Source: Muribaculaceae bacterium
Lineage (GTDB): Bacteria; Bacteroidota; Bacteroidia; Bacteroidales; Muribaculaceae
DNA: 5,641 nucleotides
NCBI GenBank assembly: GCA_021443235.1
Contig: JABUUJ010000040.1
Coordinates: forward strand, 2,801-8,441
Direction: 5' to 3'
Part shown: one piece after another, positions 1-5,641 of the stretch
Numbering within the stretch: the stretch's first letter is position 1
Layout: each line of letters opens with the position of its first letter
Position numbers and translations under genes: made by a program
Notes under the pieces: model-generated
Told to the model about the DNA's origin: nothing
What the model saw: the letters and a program-made list of their open reading frames with translations, nothing else
The model's database searches: none

Positions 1-27
1 GAATATTTTAATTTTCACGAAGAAAAA

Positions 28-57
28 GGTCAAGGTCAAAGTCAATGTCAACGTCGA
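28..57. repeat. Hexanucleotide tandem array, (N)GTCAA x5
   Basis: Five consecutive 6-bp units share the core GTCAA with a variable first base: ggtcaa, ggtcaa, agtcaa, tgtcaa and a diverged last unit, cgtcga. The first 11 bases (28-38) recur exactly at 149-159. The last units recur in inverted orientation at 5578-5598. On the minus strand the array could be read as an alternating Asp-x pattern, but the frame has no ATG and is blocked by a stop at 95-97, so I treat it as non-coding. It lies beyond the terminator of the CoA-transferase gene, so no regulatory role for that gene is evident. The function is unknown. Confidence 0.8.
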
Positions 58-80
58 TTTTGGCTTCGCGTAGCAACAAC

Positions 81-130
81 AATGTTGAACAAGATTAAAC
101 CATGTTAAACCAAGTTGAACCATGTTGAAC
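81..130. repeat. Five 10-bp tandem repeats (catGTTgAAC type)
   Basis: Five back-to-back 10-bp units occur: aatgttgaac, aagattaaac, catgttaaac, caagttgaac and catgttgaac. All end in AAC, and each is one to four changes from the last unit. The 10-bp period is close to one helical turn, so each unit presents the same face of DNA. It could also simply be a slippage-prone low-complexity tract. It sits between two copies of ggtcaaggtca and runs straight into the hairpin at 131-145. No open frame with a credible start runs through it. Confidence 0.85.
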
Positions 131-145
131 GCTCGCGCAGCGAGC
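131..145. repeat. Perfect 6-bp hairpin (gctcgc / gcgagc)
   Basis: The arms gctcgc (131-136) and gcgagc (140-145) are perfect inverted complements around a 3-base loop, gca. The hairpin directly abuts the last 10-bp repeat, so it looks like the end piece of that composite repeat. No T-run follows on either strand, so it is unlikely to be a terminator. Confidence 0.6.
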
Positions 146-148
146 TAT

Positions 149-159
149 GGTCAAGGTCA
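149..159. repeat. Second copy of the ggtcaaggtca direct repeat
   Basis: These 11 bases match 28-38 exactly and in the same orientation. The two copies bracket the 10-bp array and the hairpin, with about 110 bp between them. Short direct repeats around a repeat cluster could be a remnant of insertion or duplication, or could be just another fragment of the hexamer array. The sequence cannot decide between these. Confidence 0.6.
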
Positions 160-160
160 C

Positions 161-197
161 AAAAAAGCCCCCCTGAAAGAGTGTTTCAAGAGGGGCT
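161..197 (-). terminator. Intrinsic terminator of the CoA-transferase gene
   Basis: Read on the minus strand, the arm at 197-184 pairs with 178-166, with one bulged base and one mismatch, around a 5-nt loop (183-179). Six uninterrupted T residues follow (166-161 on the minus strand). The base of the stem is six consecutive pairs, AGCCCC with GGGGCT. It begins about 20 nt past the CoA-transferase stop codon. There is no T-run on the opposite strand, so it acts in one direction only. Confidence 0.88.
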
Positions 198-218
198 GTG
201 TGTCAAAAGTGCCGCTCG

Positions 219-1721
219 TTAGTCAACCTGATAGTGGCTGTAGTCGGTCTTGCGCATGTCGCCGGTGGCGGCGAGGGCGCTGTGGAACGAGAGAGCGAGG
301 TTGGGGTTCATCAGCACGTGACCGCCCTTAGATAGCTTGAGGTACTCGCGCAGCAGCGGGCGATAGGTGGGATGAGCCACGTTCTCGATAATCTCGTGAG
401 CGCACTGGATGGGATCCTTGCCACGCAGGTCGGCTACGCCCTGGTCGGTTACGATGATGTCGACCGAGTGGAGAGTGTGGTCAATGTGCGTACACATAGG
501 CACAACGGTGCTGATGCAGTCGTCCTTCTTGATCGACGGGCACACGAAGATTGAGGTGTAGGCGTTGCGGGTGAAGTCGCCCGAGCCACCGATACCGTTC
601 ATCAGGCGGGTGCCGCTCACGTGCGACGAGTTGATGTTACCGAAGATATCGACCTCGATGGCGGTGTTCATCGACACGACGCCCAGTCGGCGTATAATCT
701 CGGGGTGGTTGCTTATCTCGGCGGGACGCATGAGGATCTTGTCGCGCAGGTTCTTGATGTCGGCAAAGAGGTTCATCATTGCGTCGTGGCTCAGGGTGAG
801 CGAGCAGGTGCTCACAAACTTGCAACGCCCGCTCTGGAGCAGTTGCAGGAAGGTGTCTTGCATCACCTCGGTATATACCTGGAAGGGTGGAATGATGGTG
901 CTGGTCTCAAGAGCGTCGAGCACAGCGTTGGCGATGTTACCCACACCGCTCTGGATGGGAAGGAATTCCTTGGGGATGCGGCCGGCGCGAATCTCGTTCT
1001 CCAGGAAGACGCACACGTTCTTGCCAATCTGGCGGGTGGTCTCGTCAAGCGGAGTGAAGTGGCCAGGCATGCCCAGAGGCATAGAGGTCTTCACCACTGC
1101 CACAACCTTCTTGGGGTCGACGTGGGCAGTGGGCTGGCCGGCGCGGTCGCTGGGCTTATAGATGGGAATCTCGCGGCGGCAGGGAGGATCGAGAGGCACG
1201 TAGATGTCGTGCATGCCGTGAATCTCCTCGGGCAGCTGGTCGTTAATCTCAACAATCACCTTGTCGGCCAGTTGCAGCCATGTGGGGCTGTTGCCCACAG
1301 CTGTACCCAGCACGATTTCGCCATCGTCGCTGATGCTCTGTGCCTCGATGATGGCAACGTCCATCTTGCCATACATGCCATAGCGGAACTCCTGTGCCAT
1401 CTCGCTCAGGTGGCGGTCGCTGTAGTGTACCTCACCGGCGTTGATGCGGTTGCGCACCTCGGGCAGCGACTGATAGGGAGCGCGGAAGTTGAGCGCGTGC
1501 GCGCGCGACAGCTCACCGTCGGTGTAGTCGTTGGTCGATGCGCCACTGAAGAGGTTGATCTTAAACTCACGGCCGGCTTCATGCTCGCGACGAGCCTTGT
1601 CGGCAACTGCTACGGGCACAACCTTGGGGTTGCCGGGGATGGTAAATCCCGATACGCCCACGTTGTCGCCATTTTTCACAAATTCGGCAGCCTCGGCAGC
1701 CGATAAGATAGGATAAATCAT
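219..1721 (-). CDS. Acetyl-CoA hydrolase/transferase family CoA-transferase (probable succinyl-CoA:acetate or propionyl-CoA:succinate CoA-transferase)
   Basis: This 500-residue cytoplasmic enzyme most likely moves CoA between succinate and acetate or propionate through a glutamyl-CoA intermediate. The length matches the class I CoA-transferases AarC (Acetobacter), Cat1 (Clostridium kluyveri) and ScpC (E. coli), each about 490-540 residues. Visible family landmarks are SGFTIPGNPKVVP near the N-terminus (24-36), GVGNIANAV (259-267), YTEVMQD with the probable catalytic Glu285 (equivalent to AarC Glu294), VDIFGNINSSHV (357-368), the glycine-rich NGIGGSGDFTRNAY (375-388) and VTDQGVADLRGKDP (424-437). 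All expected parts are present and the frame is intact. The ATG at 1721 is supported by a promoter about 44 nt upstream. There is no Shine-Dalgarno sequence, only an A-rich leader, as is usual in Bacteroidota. It has its own promoter and terminator and is not co-transcribed by design with frdCAB, but it acts on the product of that complex. The exact acyl specificity, and true hydrolase activity, cannot be told from motifs, so I give no symbol. Confidence 0.93.
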   Translation of the reverse strand: MIYPILSAAEAAEFVKNGDNVGVSGFTIPGNPKVVPVAVADKARREHEAGREFKINLFSGASTNDYTDGELSRAHALNFRAPYQSLPEVRNRINAGEVHYSDRHLSEMAQEFRYGMYGKMDVAIIEAQSISDDGEIVLGTAVGNSPTWLQLADKVIVEINDQLPEEIHGMHDIYVPLDPPCRREIPIYKPSDRAGQPTAHVDPKKVVAVVKTSMPLGMPGHFTPLDETTRQIGKNVCVFLENEIRAGRIPKEFLPIQSGVGNIANAVLDALETSTIIPPFQVYTEVMQDTFLQLLQSGRCKFVSTCSLTLSHDAMMNLFADIKNLRDKILMRPAEISNHPEIIRRLGVVSMNTAIEVDIFGNINSSHVSGTRLMNGIGGSGDFTRNAYTSIFVCPSIKKDDCISTVVPMCTHIDHTLHSVDIIVTDQGVADLRGKDPIQCAHEIIENVAHPTYRPLLREYLKLSKGGHVLMNPNLALSFHSALAATGDMRKTDYSHYQVD

Positions 1722-1764
1722 TGTTATGTTTTAATTTTTGTTTTTGCTTTTTCTGTTAGCACTG

Positions 1765-1795
1765 CAAAATTACTGCTTTTCCACCACCTAACAAA
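1765..1795 (-). promoter_or_regulatory. Bacteroidota-type promoter for the CoA-transferase gene
   Basis: On the minus strand a perfect -33 element TTTG (1795-1792) is followed by 19 nt and a perfect -7 element TAATTTTG (1772-1765), fitting the Bacteroidota primary-sigma consensus TTTG-N19/21-TAnnTTTG. Transcription would start near 1758-1760, giving a leader of roughly 37-40 nt rich in A and without a Shine-Dalgarno sequence. Its position just past the frd terminator supports a separate transcription unit. Confidence 0.82.
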
Positions 1796-1824
1796 ATGAA
1801 ACCACATTTTTTCACATTTAAGCG

Positions 1825-1857
1825 AAAAAAAGCGCCGCCCACTCCGGGGCGACGCTT
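1825..1857 (-). terminator. Intrinsic terminator of the frdCAB operon
   Basis: Read on the minus strand, an 11-bp GC-rich stem (1857-1847 with 1840-1830, one G-U pair) closes a 6-nt loop and runs directly into a T-run (seven T, 1831-1825, partly in the stem base). It lies about 50 nt after the frdB stop codon and about 30 nt before the -33 box of the next gene. A weaker 5-bp hairpin, gcgcc/ggcgc (1885-1899), sits between the stop codon and this terminator. Confidence 0.9.
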
Positions 1858-1905
1858 GAGATTATGGCGTGTTGCGGGCACTGGGCGCCGCAATGGCGCG
1901 TGCGG

Positions 1906-2661
1906 TTAGTCGGTGCACTTAGCGCACACAAACTCGCGGTTGAGTCGTGCGATGTTGCTCAGCTTGATGTTCTTGGGGCACTCGGCAGCGCATGCGCCAG
2001 TGTTGGTGCAGTTGCCAAATCCCAGCTCATCCATGCGCGAGAGCATAGCCTTCACGCGCTTCTTGGCCTCGGGGCGACCCTGGGGCAGAAGGGCAAACTG
2101 GCTCACCTTGGCCGAAACGAAGAGCATTGCCGAGCCGTTCTTGCAGGCAGCCACGCAGGCGCCGCAGCCAATGCACGATGCGCTGTCCATGGCCTCGTCG
2201 GCGGCAACCTTGCTGATGGGCAGGGCGTTGGCGTCCTGCGCACCACCGCAGTTGAAGCTCACATAACCACCAGCTTGCTGAATCTGGTCGAATGCGTTGC
2301 GGTTAACCATGAGGTCCTTGATCACGGGGAAGGCGGCACTGCGCCAGGGCTCCACTGTGATGGTGTCGCCATCGTTGAAGCGACGCATGTAGAGCTGGCA
2401 AGTGGTGGCGCCGGTTGCGGGGCCGTGTGGGTGTCCGTTAACATAGAGCGAGCACATGCCGCATATTCCCTCGCGGCAGTCGTGGTCAAACACGATGGGT
2501 TCCTCGCCCTTCTCGATGAGCTGCTCGTTAAGGATGTCGAGCATCTCGAGGAATGAGGTGTCAGTGGGGATGTCCTGCATGTCATAAGTCACAAATTGAC
2601 CTTTCTCCTTGGGACCTGCCTGACGCCAAACTTTGAGTTTGAAGCTTATATTAGTATCCAT
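1906..2661 (-). CDS. frdB: Fumarate reductase/succinate dehydrogenase iron-sulfur subunit
   Basis: This 251-residue subunit wires electrons between the haem anchor and the flavin subunit. The N-terminal ferredoxin-like domain carries the [2Fe-2S] ligands Cys62, Cys67, Cys70 and Cys88 (DCREGICGMC, then TTCQLYMR). The C-terminal domain has CIGCGACVAAC (163-173) and NCTNTGACAAECP (217-229). By comparison with E. coli FrdB, Cys163/166/169/228 should hold the [4Fe-4S] cluster and Cys173/218/224 the [3Fe-4S] cluster; the spacings agree exactly. The loop between the third and fourth [2Fe-2S] cysteines is 17 residues, longer than the roughly 11 of classical subunits. Two extra cysteines lie at the very C-terminus (Cys246, Cys249). 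It starts 28 nt after the frdA stop codon, without a Shine-Dalgarno sequence, and is the last gene of the operon. It could be labelled sdhB; in an anaerobic Bacteroidales the fumarate-reducing direction is expected. Confidence 0.95.
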   Translation of the reverse strand: MDTNISFKLKVWRQAGPKEKGQFVTYDMQDIPTDTSFLEMLDILNEQLIEKGEEPIVFDHDCREGICGMCSLYVNGHPHGPATGATTCQLYMRRFNDGDTITVEPWRSAAFPVIKDLMVNRNAFDQIQQAGGYVSFNCGGAQDANALPISKVAADEAMDSASCIGCGACVAACKNGSAMLFVSAKVSQFALLPQGRPEAKKRVKAMLSRMDELGFGNCTNTGACAAECPKNIKLSNIARLNREFVCAKCTD

Positions 2662-2689
2662 TGTTTTTCTAAGAGTTTAAAAGTGAATA

Positions 2690-4699
2690 TTATGACTTAT
2701 AGTTGCGGGTTTGTACCTTGATGGCCTCATACTCGAGGGGCTCCTTGAGCAGCGTGGGTGCGACCTCGTCGCTGCCGTTGTACTGCCAGCACGACACATA
2801 GAAGTAGTTCTGGTCGTCGCGCTTGGCCTCGCCTTCCTCGGTCTGATGCTCCTCGCGGAAGTGACCACCGCAGCTCTCCTCGCGGGTGAGGGCGTCGTGA
2901 GCGATGAGCTCGCCCATGGTGATGAAGTCGCGCAGGCGGAATGCCTTGTCGAGCTCGACGTTCATGCCCTCTTGGGTGCCGGGGATAAACAGGTTGGTCT
3001 CAAACTCCTTGCGTATCTCTTTGATTTTCTCAAGCGCGGTGTGGAGGCTCTCCTTGGTGCGTGCCATGCCCACATAGTCCCACATCACGAGGCCCAGCTC
3101 CTTGTGGATGCTGTCGACCGAGCGCTTGCCCTGGATGCTCATCAGGTTGTCGAGGTTGGCCTGTACGCGCTTCTCGGCCTCGTCAAACTCGGGCAGATCG
3201 GTTGAGAAGTGGGGAACGGTGATTTGGTCGCTCAGGTAGTTCTGGATGGTGTAAGGCAGCACGAAGTAGCCGTCGGCCAAGCCCTGCATCAGTGCCGATG
3301 CTCCCAGGCGGTTAGCGCCGTGGTCGCTGAAGTTGCACTCGCCAATGGCGAAGAGGCCCTTGACGCTGGTCTGCAGCTCATAGTCAACCCAGATACCGCC
3401 CATGGTGTAGTGGATGGCGGGATAAATCATCATGGGGTTGTAGTATTTCACGCCGTCGATTTCCTTTGCAAACTCGCCAGGATTGACGTCGGTGATTTCC
3501 TCATACATGTCGAAGAGGTTGCCATAGCGCTGGCGCACCACGTCGATGCCCAGGCGGCCGATAGCCTCGCTGAAGTCGAGGAACACAGCCTTGCCGGTGT
3601 TGTTAACGCCGAAGCCCTTGTCGCAGCGCTCCTTGGCGGCACGCGATGCCACGTCACGGGGCACGAGGTTACCGAAGGCGGGATAGCGGCGCTCCAGATA
3701 GTAGTCGCGCTCCTGCTCGGGGATATCGCTGCCCTTGATCTCGCCCTTCTGCAGCTTCACGGCATCCTCAATGTTCTTGGGCACCCAGATGCGGCCGTCG
3801 TTACGCAGCGACTCGCTCATGAGGGTGAGCTTAGACTGCTTGTCGCCGTGCACGGGGATGCAGGTGGGGTGAATCTGAACGTAGGCGGGGTTTGCAAAGT
3901 AAGCGCCCTTGCGGTAGCAAGCCATCGCGGCCGAGCAGTTGCAGCCCATAGCGTTGGTGCTCAGGAAGTAGGTGTTGCCATAGCCACCGGTGGCGATTAC
4001 CACGGCGTGAGCGGCAAAGCGCTCGAGCTTGCCTGTGACGAGGTTCTTGGCGATGATACCGCGAGCGCGGCCGTCGACGATTACCACGTCGTGCATCTCA
4101 TAGCGGTTGTAGCTCTTCACCTTGCCGGCCTCAATCTGGCGGTTGAGCGACGAGTAGGCGCCCAGCAGCAGCTGCTGGCCGGTCTGGCCCTTGGCATAGA
4201 AGGTGCGGCTCACCTGAGCGCCGCCAAACGAGCGGTTGGCGAGCAGGCCGCCATATTCGCGAGCGAAAGGCACGCCCTGTGCCACGCACTGGTCGATGAT
4301 ATTGTTAGACACCTCGGCAAGGCGATACACGTTGGCCTCGCGGGCACGGTAGTCACCACCCTTCACGGTGTCGTAAAACAGGCGGTAGATCGAGTCGCCG
4401 TCGTTCTGATAGTTCTTGGCTGCATTGATACCGCCCTGTGCGGCGATCGAGTGAGCGCGGCGGGGCGAGTCCTGGATGCAGAAGTTGAGCACGTTGAAGC
4501 CCATCTCGCCCAGAGTCGAGGCTGCCGAAGCGCCAGCGAGTCCGGTACCCACCACGATGATGTCGAGACGACGCTTGTTGGCGGGGTTCACCAGTTTCTG
4601 GTGAGCCTTATAGTTGGTCCATTTCTCAGCTACGGGACCCTCGGGAATCTTTGAGTCGATAACGGGCTGAGCAACTTTTGTCATATCTTTTTCTTCCAT
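2690..4699 (-). CDS. frdA: Fumarate reductase/succinate dehydrogenase flavoprotein subunit
   Basis: This is the catalytic subunit, reducing fumarate to succinate at the cytoplasmic side of the membrane. The Rossmann FAD motif GTGLAG is at 51-56. His83 in RRAHSIAAQGG is the expected covalent FAD attachment site. Active-site residues are recognisable by comparison with E. coli FrdA: His277 (QIHPT), Glu296/Arg299 (SESLR), Arg348 (PRDVASRA), His430 (HYTMGG) and Arg464 (GANRLGASAL). The 669 residues make it longer than the 586-602 of Bacillus SdhA or E. coli FrdA and close to the Wolinella-type subunit. The C-terminal domain is intact (GGHFREEHQT, 611-620). The start is uncertain: the ATG at 4699 is given, but an in-frame ATG at 4684 (Met6, MTKVAQPVIDSK) has a purine-rich stretch in front and resembles how I recall related proteins beginning. 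It lies 39 nt after frdC and 28 nt before frdB in one operon. The alternative name is sdhA. Confidence 0.96.
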   Translation of the reverse strand: MEEKDMTKVAQPVIDSKIPEGPVAEKWTNYKAHQKLVNPANKRRLDIIVVGTGLAGASAASTLGEMGFNVLNFCIQDSPRRAHSIAAQGGINAAKNYQNDGDSIYRLFYDTVKGGDYRAREANVYRLAEVSNNIIDQCVAQGVPFAREYGGLLANRSFGGAQVSRTFYAKGQTGQQLLLGAYSSLNRQIEAGKVKSYNRYEMHDVVIVDGRARGIIAKNLVTGKLERFAAHAVVIATGGYGNTYFLSTNAMGCNCSAAMACYRKGAYFANPAYVQIHPTCIPVHGDKQSKLTLMSESLRNDGRIWVPKNIEDAVKLQKGEIKGSDIPEQERDYYLERRYPAFGNLVPRDVASRAAKERCDKGFGVNNTGKAVFLDFSEAIGRLGIDVVRQRYGNLFDMYEEITDVNPGEFAKEIDGVKYYNPMMIYPAIHYTMGGIWVDYELQTSVKGLFAIGECNFSDHGANRLGASALMQGLADGYFVLPYTIQNYLSDQITVPHFSTDLPEFDEAEKRVQANLDNLMSIQGKRSVDSIHKELGLVMWDYVGMARTKESLHTALEKIKEIRKEFETNLFIPGTQEGMNVELDKAFRLRDFITMGELIAHDALTREESCGGHFREEHQTEEGEAKRDDQNYFYVSCWQYNGSDEVAPTLLKEPLEYEAIKVQTRNYKS

Positions 4700-4738
4700 G
4701 ATTGTTTCATTTTTTTAGATGATTATTTACTCAGCGTT

Positions 4739-5395
4739 TCAGCAACCAAAGAACCAGGTGAAGTAGCAGGCCTCGATGGCAAAGAGACCCATCACGATAG
4801 TAGCCCACACGTTGCTGATGCACTTGAAACGGGCAATCCACTTCTCGTTGGTGGTGCCCAGGCTCTGGAACGCACTCCAGAAACCGTGAGTGAGGTGGAA
4901 CCACAGCGCTGCGAATCCAACCAGGTAAACGGGGAGCACCCACAGCTGGCCGAAGCCGGCTTCAAGGGCTTCCTCGCCGCTGAACGGCATCTCGCCCATC
5001 ACCTCGGGCAGCTGCATCTTGGCCCAGAACTGAACCAGGTGAAGAACCATGAAGCACACCACGATGATGCCCAGCACGAGCATGTTTTGCGATGCCCACT
5101 CCACGTTCTTGGGGCGCGAAGTCACCTCATAGGCGTCGCCGCCACGGGCCTTCTTGTTTTGAAGGGTCAGCCAGAACGCATACACGATGTGCAGCACAGC
5201 GCCACCAGCGATTACAGCAGTGCCCACGAGGGCATACCAGTTAGCGCCAAGGAACTCGCACACTGCCTCGTATGCTTCGAGCGAGAACAAGGCGACGGCG
5301 TTCATCAGCGCATGGAATGTCACGAAAAGTACGAGGAAAAGCCCGGTAAGACTCATCACTACCTTTCGACCTACAGATGAATTAATTAACCACAT
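4739..5395 (-). CDS. frdC: Fumarate reductase/succinate dehydrogenase di-haem cytochrome b membrane subunit
   Basis: This 218-residue integral membrane protein anchors the complex and connects it to menaquinol. Five hydrophobic segments are visible, at about 12-36, 53-78, 103-124, 150-173 and 194-216, the topology of the cytochrome b558 family (Bacillus SdhC, Wolinella FrdC). Candidate axial haem ligands are His28 (TFHALMN), His69 (VLHIVYAFW), His119 (VLHLVQFW) and His167 or His170 in the family-typical stretch FHLTHGFWSAFQSLG. That is one candidate on each of the first four helices, consistent with two b haems. The gene order C-A-B and the single anchor protein also mark this class, as against the two-anchor E. 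coli enzymes. The ATG at 5395 begins MWLINSSVGRK, with no signal peptide. It is the first gene of the operon, preceded by a leader of about 100 nt without a Shine-Dalgarno sequence. The alternative name is sdhC. Confidence 0.94.
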   Translation of the reverse strand: MWLINSSVGRKVVMSLTGLFLVLFVTFHALMNAVALFSLEAYEAVCEFLGANWYALVGTAVIAGGAVLHIVYAFWLTLQNKKARGGDAYEVTSRPKNVEWASQNMLVLGIIVVCFMVLHLVQFWAKMQLPEVMGEMPFSGEEALEAGFGQLWVLPVYLVGFAALWFHLTHGFWSAFQSLGTTNEKWIARFKCISNVWATIVMGLFAIEACYFTWFFGC

Positions 5396-5498
5396 AGTAG
5401 TTTTTTGATTTAGTTATTAATTTATTATTTATTATAAGTTGTTTATTCTTAACCGCTTGGCAACGAAGGCGGCATTTAGCTACCCAACATCGCACATT
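5396..5498 (-). promoter_or_regulatory. Untranslated leader of the frdCAB mRNA
   Basis: From the predicted start near 5498 to the frdC ATG there are about 100 nt. The proximal half is very AT-rich and unstructured, with no Shine-Dalgarno sequence, as expected for Bacteroidota translation starts. The distal half can form a small hairpin with arms 5472-5466 and 5458-5453 (CCGC-TT with AA-GCGG, one bulge). It also contains micro-ORFs of 5-8 codons, for example at 5449-5475. I do not recognise a known riboswitch or leader family. Confidence 0.4.
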
Positions 5499-5505
5499 AT
5501 TGTGC
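5492..5505. promoter_or_regulatory. Palindrome GCACA-TTAT-TGTGC at the frd transcription start
   Basis: Two perfect 5-bp arms (5492-5496 and 5501-5505) flank a 4-bp AT spacer. The site overlaps the last base of the -7 box and covers the predicted transcription start. That placement suits a repressor operator, or a tiny hairpin at the 5' end of the mRNA. The arms are short, so chance is possible. Confidence 0.35.
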
Positions 5506-5536
5506 AAATTTACCACTTTTCCACGTCTCTTGCAAC
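5505..5536 (-). promoter_or_regulatory. Bacteroidota-type promoter for frdCAB
   Basis: On the minus strand the -7 element TAAATTTG (5512-5505) matches TAnnTTTG perfectly. It lies 20 nt after GTTG (5536-5533), one base off the TTTG -33 element. AT-rich DNA lies upstream (about 5537-5568). The predicted start near 5498-5500 gives a leader of roughly 100 nt. No other promoter of comparable quality is seen inside the operon. Confidence 0.75.
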
Positions 5537-5577
5537 AATTATAGAATTTTTTCCATAATTTTTAATCCCACCCCCTC

Positions 5578-5598
5578 AATCGACGTTGACTTTGACTT
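5578..5598. repeat. Inverted copy of the GTCAA hexamer repeat
   Basis: On the minus strand this stretch reads as three hexamer units, agtcaa, agtcaa and cgtcga. It matches positions 39-59 in inverted orientation at 20 of 21 bases. A gcttcgcg octamer occurs next to both copies (63-70 and 5599-5606), and tttcacgaa occurs near both (13-21 and 5630-5638); these shorter words are in the same orientation. The copy lies upstream of the frd promoter. The function is unknown. Confidence 0.7.
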
Positions 5599-5641
5599 GC
5601 TTCGCGCTGGTGTTTTTTAAGCCACTAATTTCACGAATTGA

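Noticed and set aside
28..97. A minus-strand frame giving an alternating Asp-x-Asp peptide through the hexamer array
   Set aside because: It is about 28 codons long, has no ATG, is bounded by a stop at 95-97 and is just the translation of a 6-bp repeat.
28..160. CRISPR array
   Set aside because: Units are 6 and 10 bp in direct tandem without spacers, and no cas genes are present.
621..1706. A 361-codon open frame on the plus strand, antisense to the CoA-transferase gene
   Set aside because: This is the same shadow effect: low-complexity Val/Ala/His/Leu composition with no family motifs, while the opposite strand encodes a complete, motif-rich enzyme.
1885..1899. Hairpin gcgcc/ggcgc as the frd terminator
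   Set aside because: The stem is only 5 bp with no T-run after it; the stem at 1830-1857 is far stronger and is followed by T residues.
1864..2556. A 230-codon open frame on the plus strand, antisense to frdB
   Set aside because: Shadow of frdB, whose cluster-binding cysteines are all intact. The antisense product has no recognisable domain.
3209..4654. A 481-codon open frame on the plus strand, fully antisense to frdA
   Set aside because: It mirrors frdA codon by codon. The gene's strong G/C preference at third positions suppresses stops on the other strand. The translation is rich in Ala, Val, His and Gly with no recognisable domain, and there is no promoter in front.
5449..5475. An eight-codon leader ORF (MPPSLPSG) upstream of frdC
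   Set aside because: It is too short to support, has no run of regulatory codons and no terminator-like structure before frdC that would suggest attenuation.

Overview
The window carries four complete genes, all on the minus strand, and reads as central anaerobic energy metabolism of a gut-type Bacteroidales bacterium. Muribaculaceae or Prevotellaceae are my best guesses. Evidence for this is the Bacteroidota-type promoter pattern (TTTG, about 19-20 nt, TAnnTTTG) upstream of both transcription units, the lack of Shine-Dalgarno sequences at the starts, AT-rich spacers around GC-richer genes, and protein sequences of the Bacteroidetes/Bacillus-like fumarate reductase class.

In transcription order (right to left), positions 5396-5641 hold a low-complexity repeat fragment, a promoter with a small palindrome at the expected transcription start, and an untranslated leader of about 100 nt. 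Then follows a three-gene operon: the di-haem cytochrome b membrane anchor (frdC/sdhC, 4739-5395), the flavoprotein with covalent FAD (frdA/sdhA, 2690-4699) and the three-cluster iron-sulfur subunit (frdB/sdhB, 1906-2661). It ends at a strong intrinsic terminator (1825-1857). A separate unit follows, with its own good promoter (1765-1795), an acetyl-CoA hydrolase/transferase family CoA-transferase (219-1721) and its own terminator (161-197). The last 160 bases hold a composite, non-coding repeat block: a 6-bp array, a 10-bp array, a perfect hairpin and a second piece of the 6-bp motif.

Together, the genes form a coherent piece of the succinate/propionate pathway. The membrane complex passes electrons from menaquinol to fumarate, giving succinate. 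The CoA-transferase can then interconvert succinate and succinyl-CoA using acetyl-CoA or propionyl-CoA as CoA donor, which links fumarate respiration to acetate and propionate output. The direction and the preferred acyl partner are inferred, not readable from the sequence.

I see no clearly new biological system here: the genes are ordinary core metabolism. The least explained parts are the repeat block at 28-160, a near-identical inverted copy of its 6-bp motif at 5578-5598 on the far side of the cluster, and the palindrome at the frd promoter. No gap without a gene exceeds 300 bases. I found no tRNA, rRNA, CRISPR array or insertion sequence.
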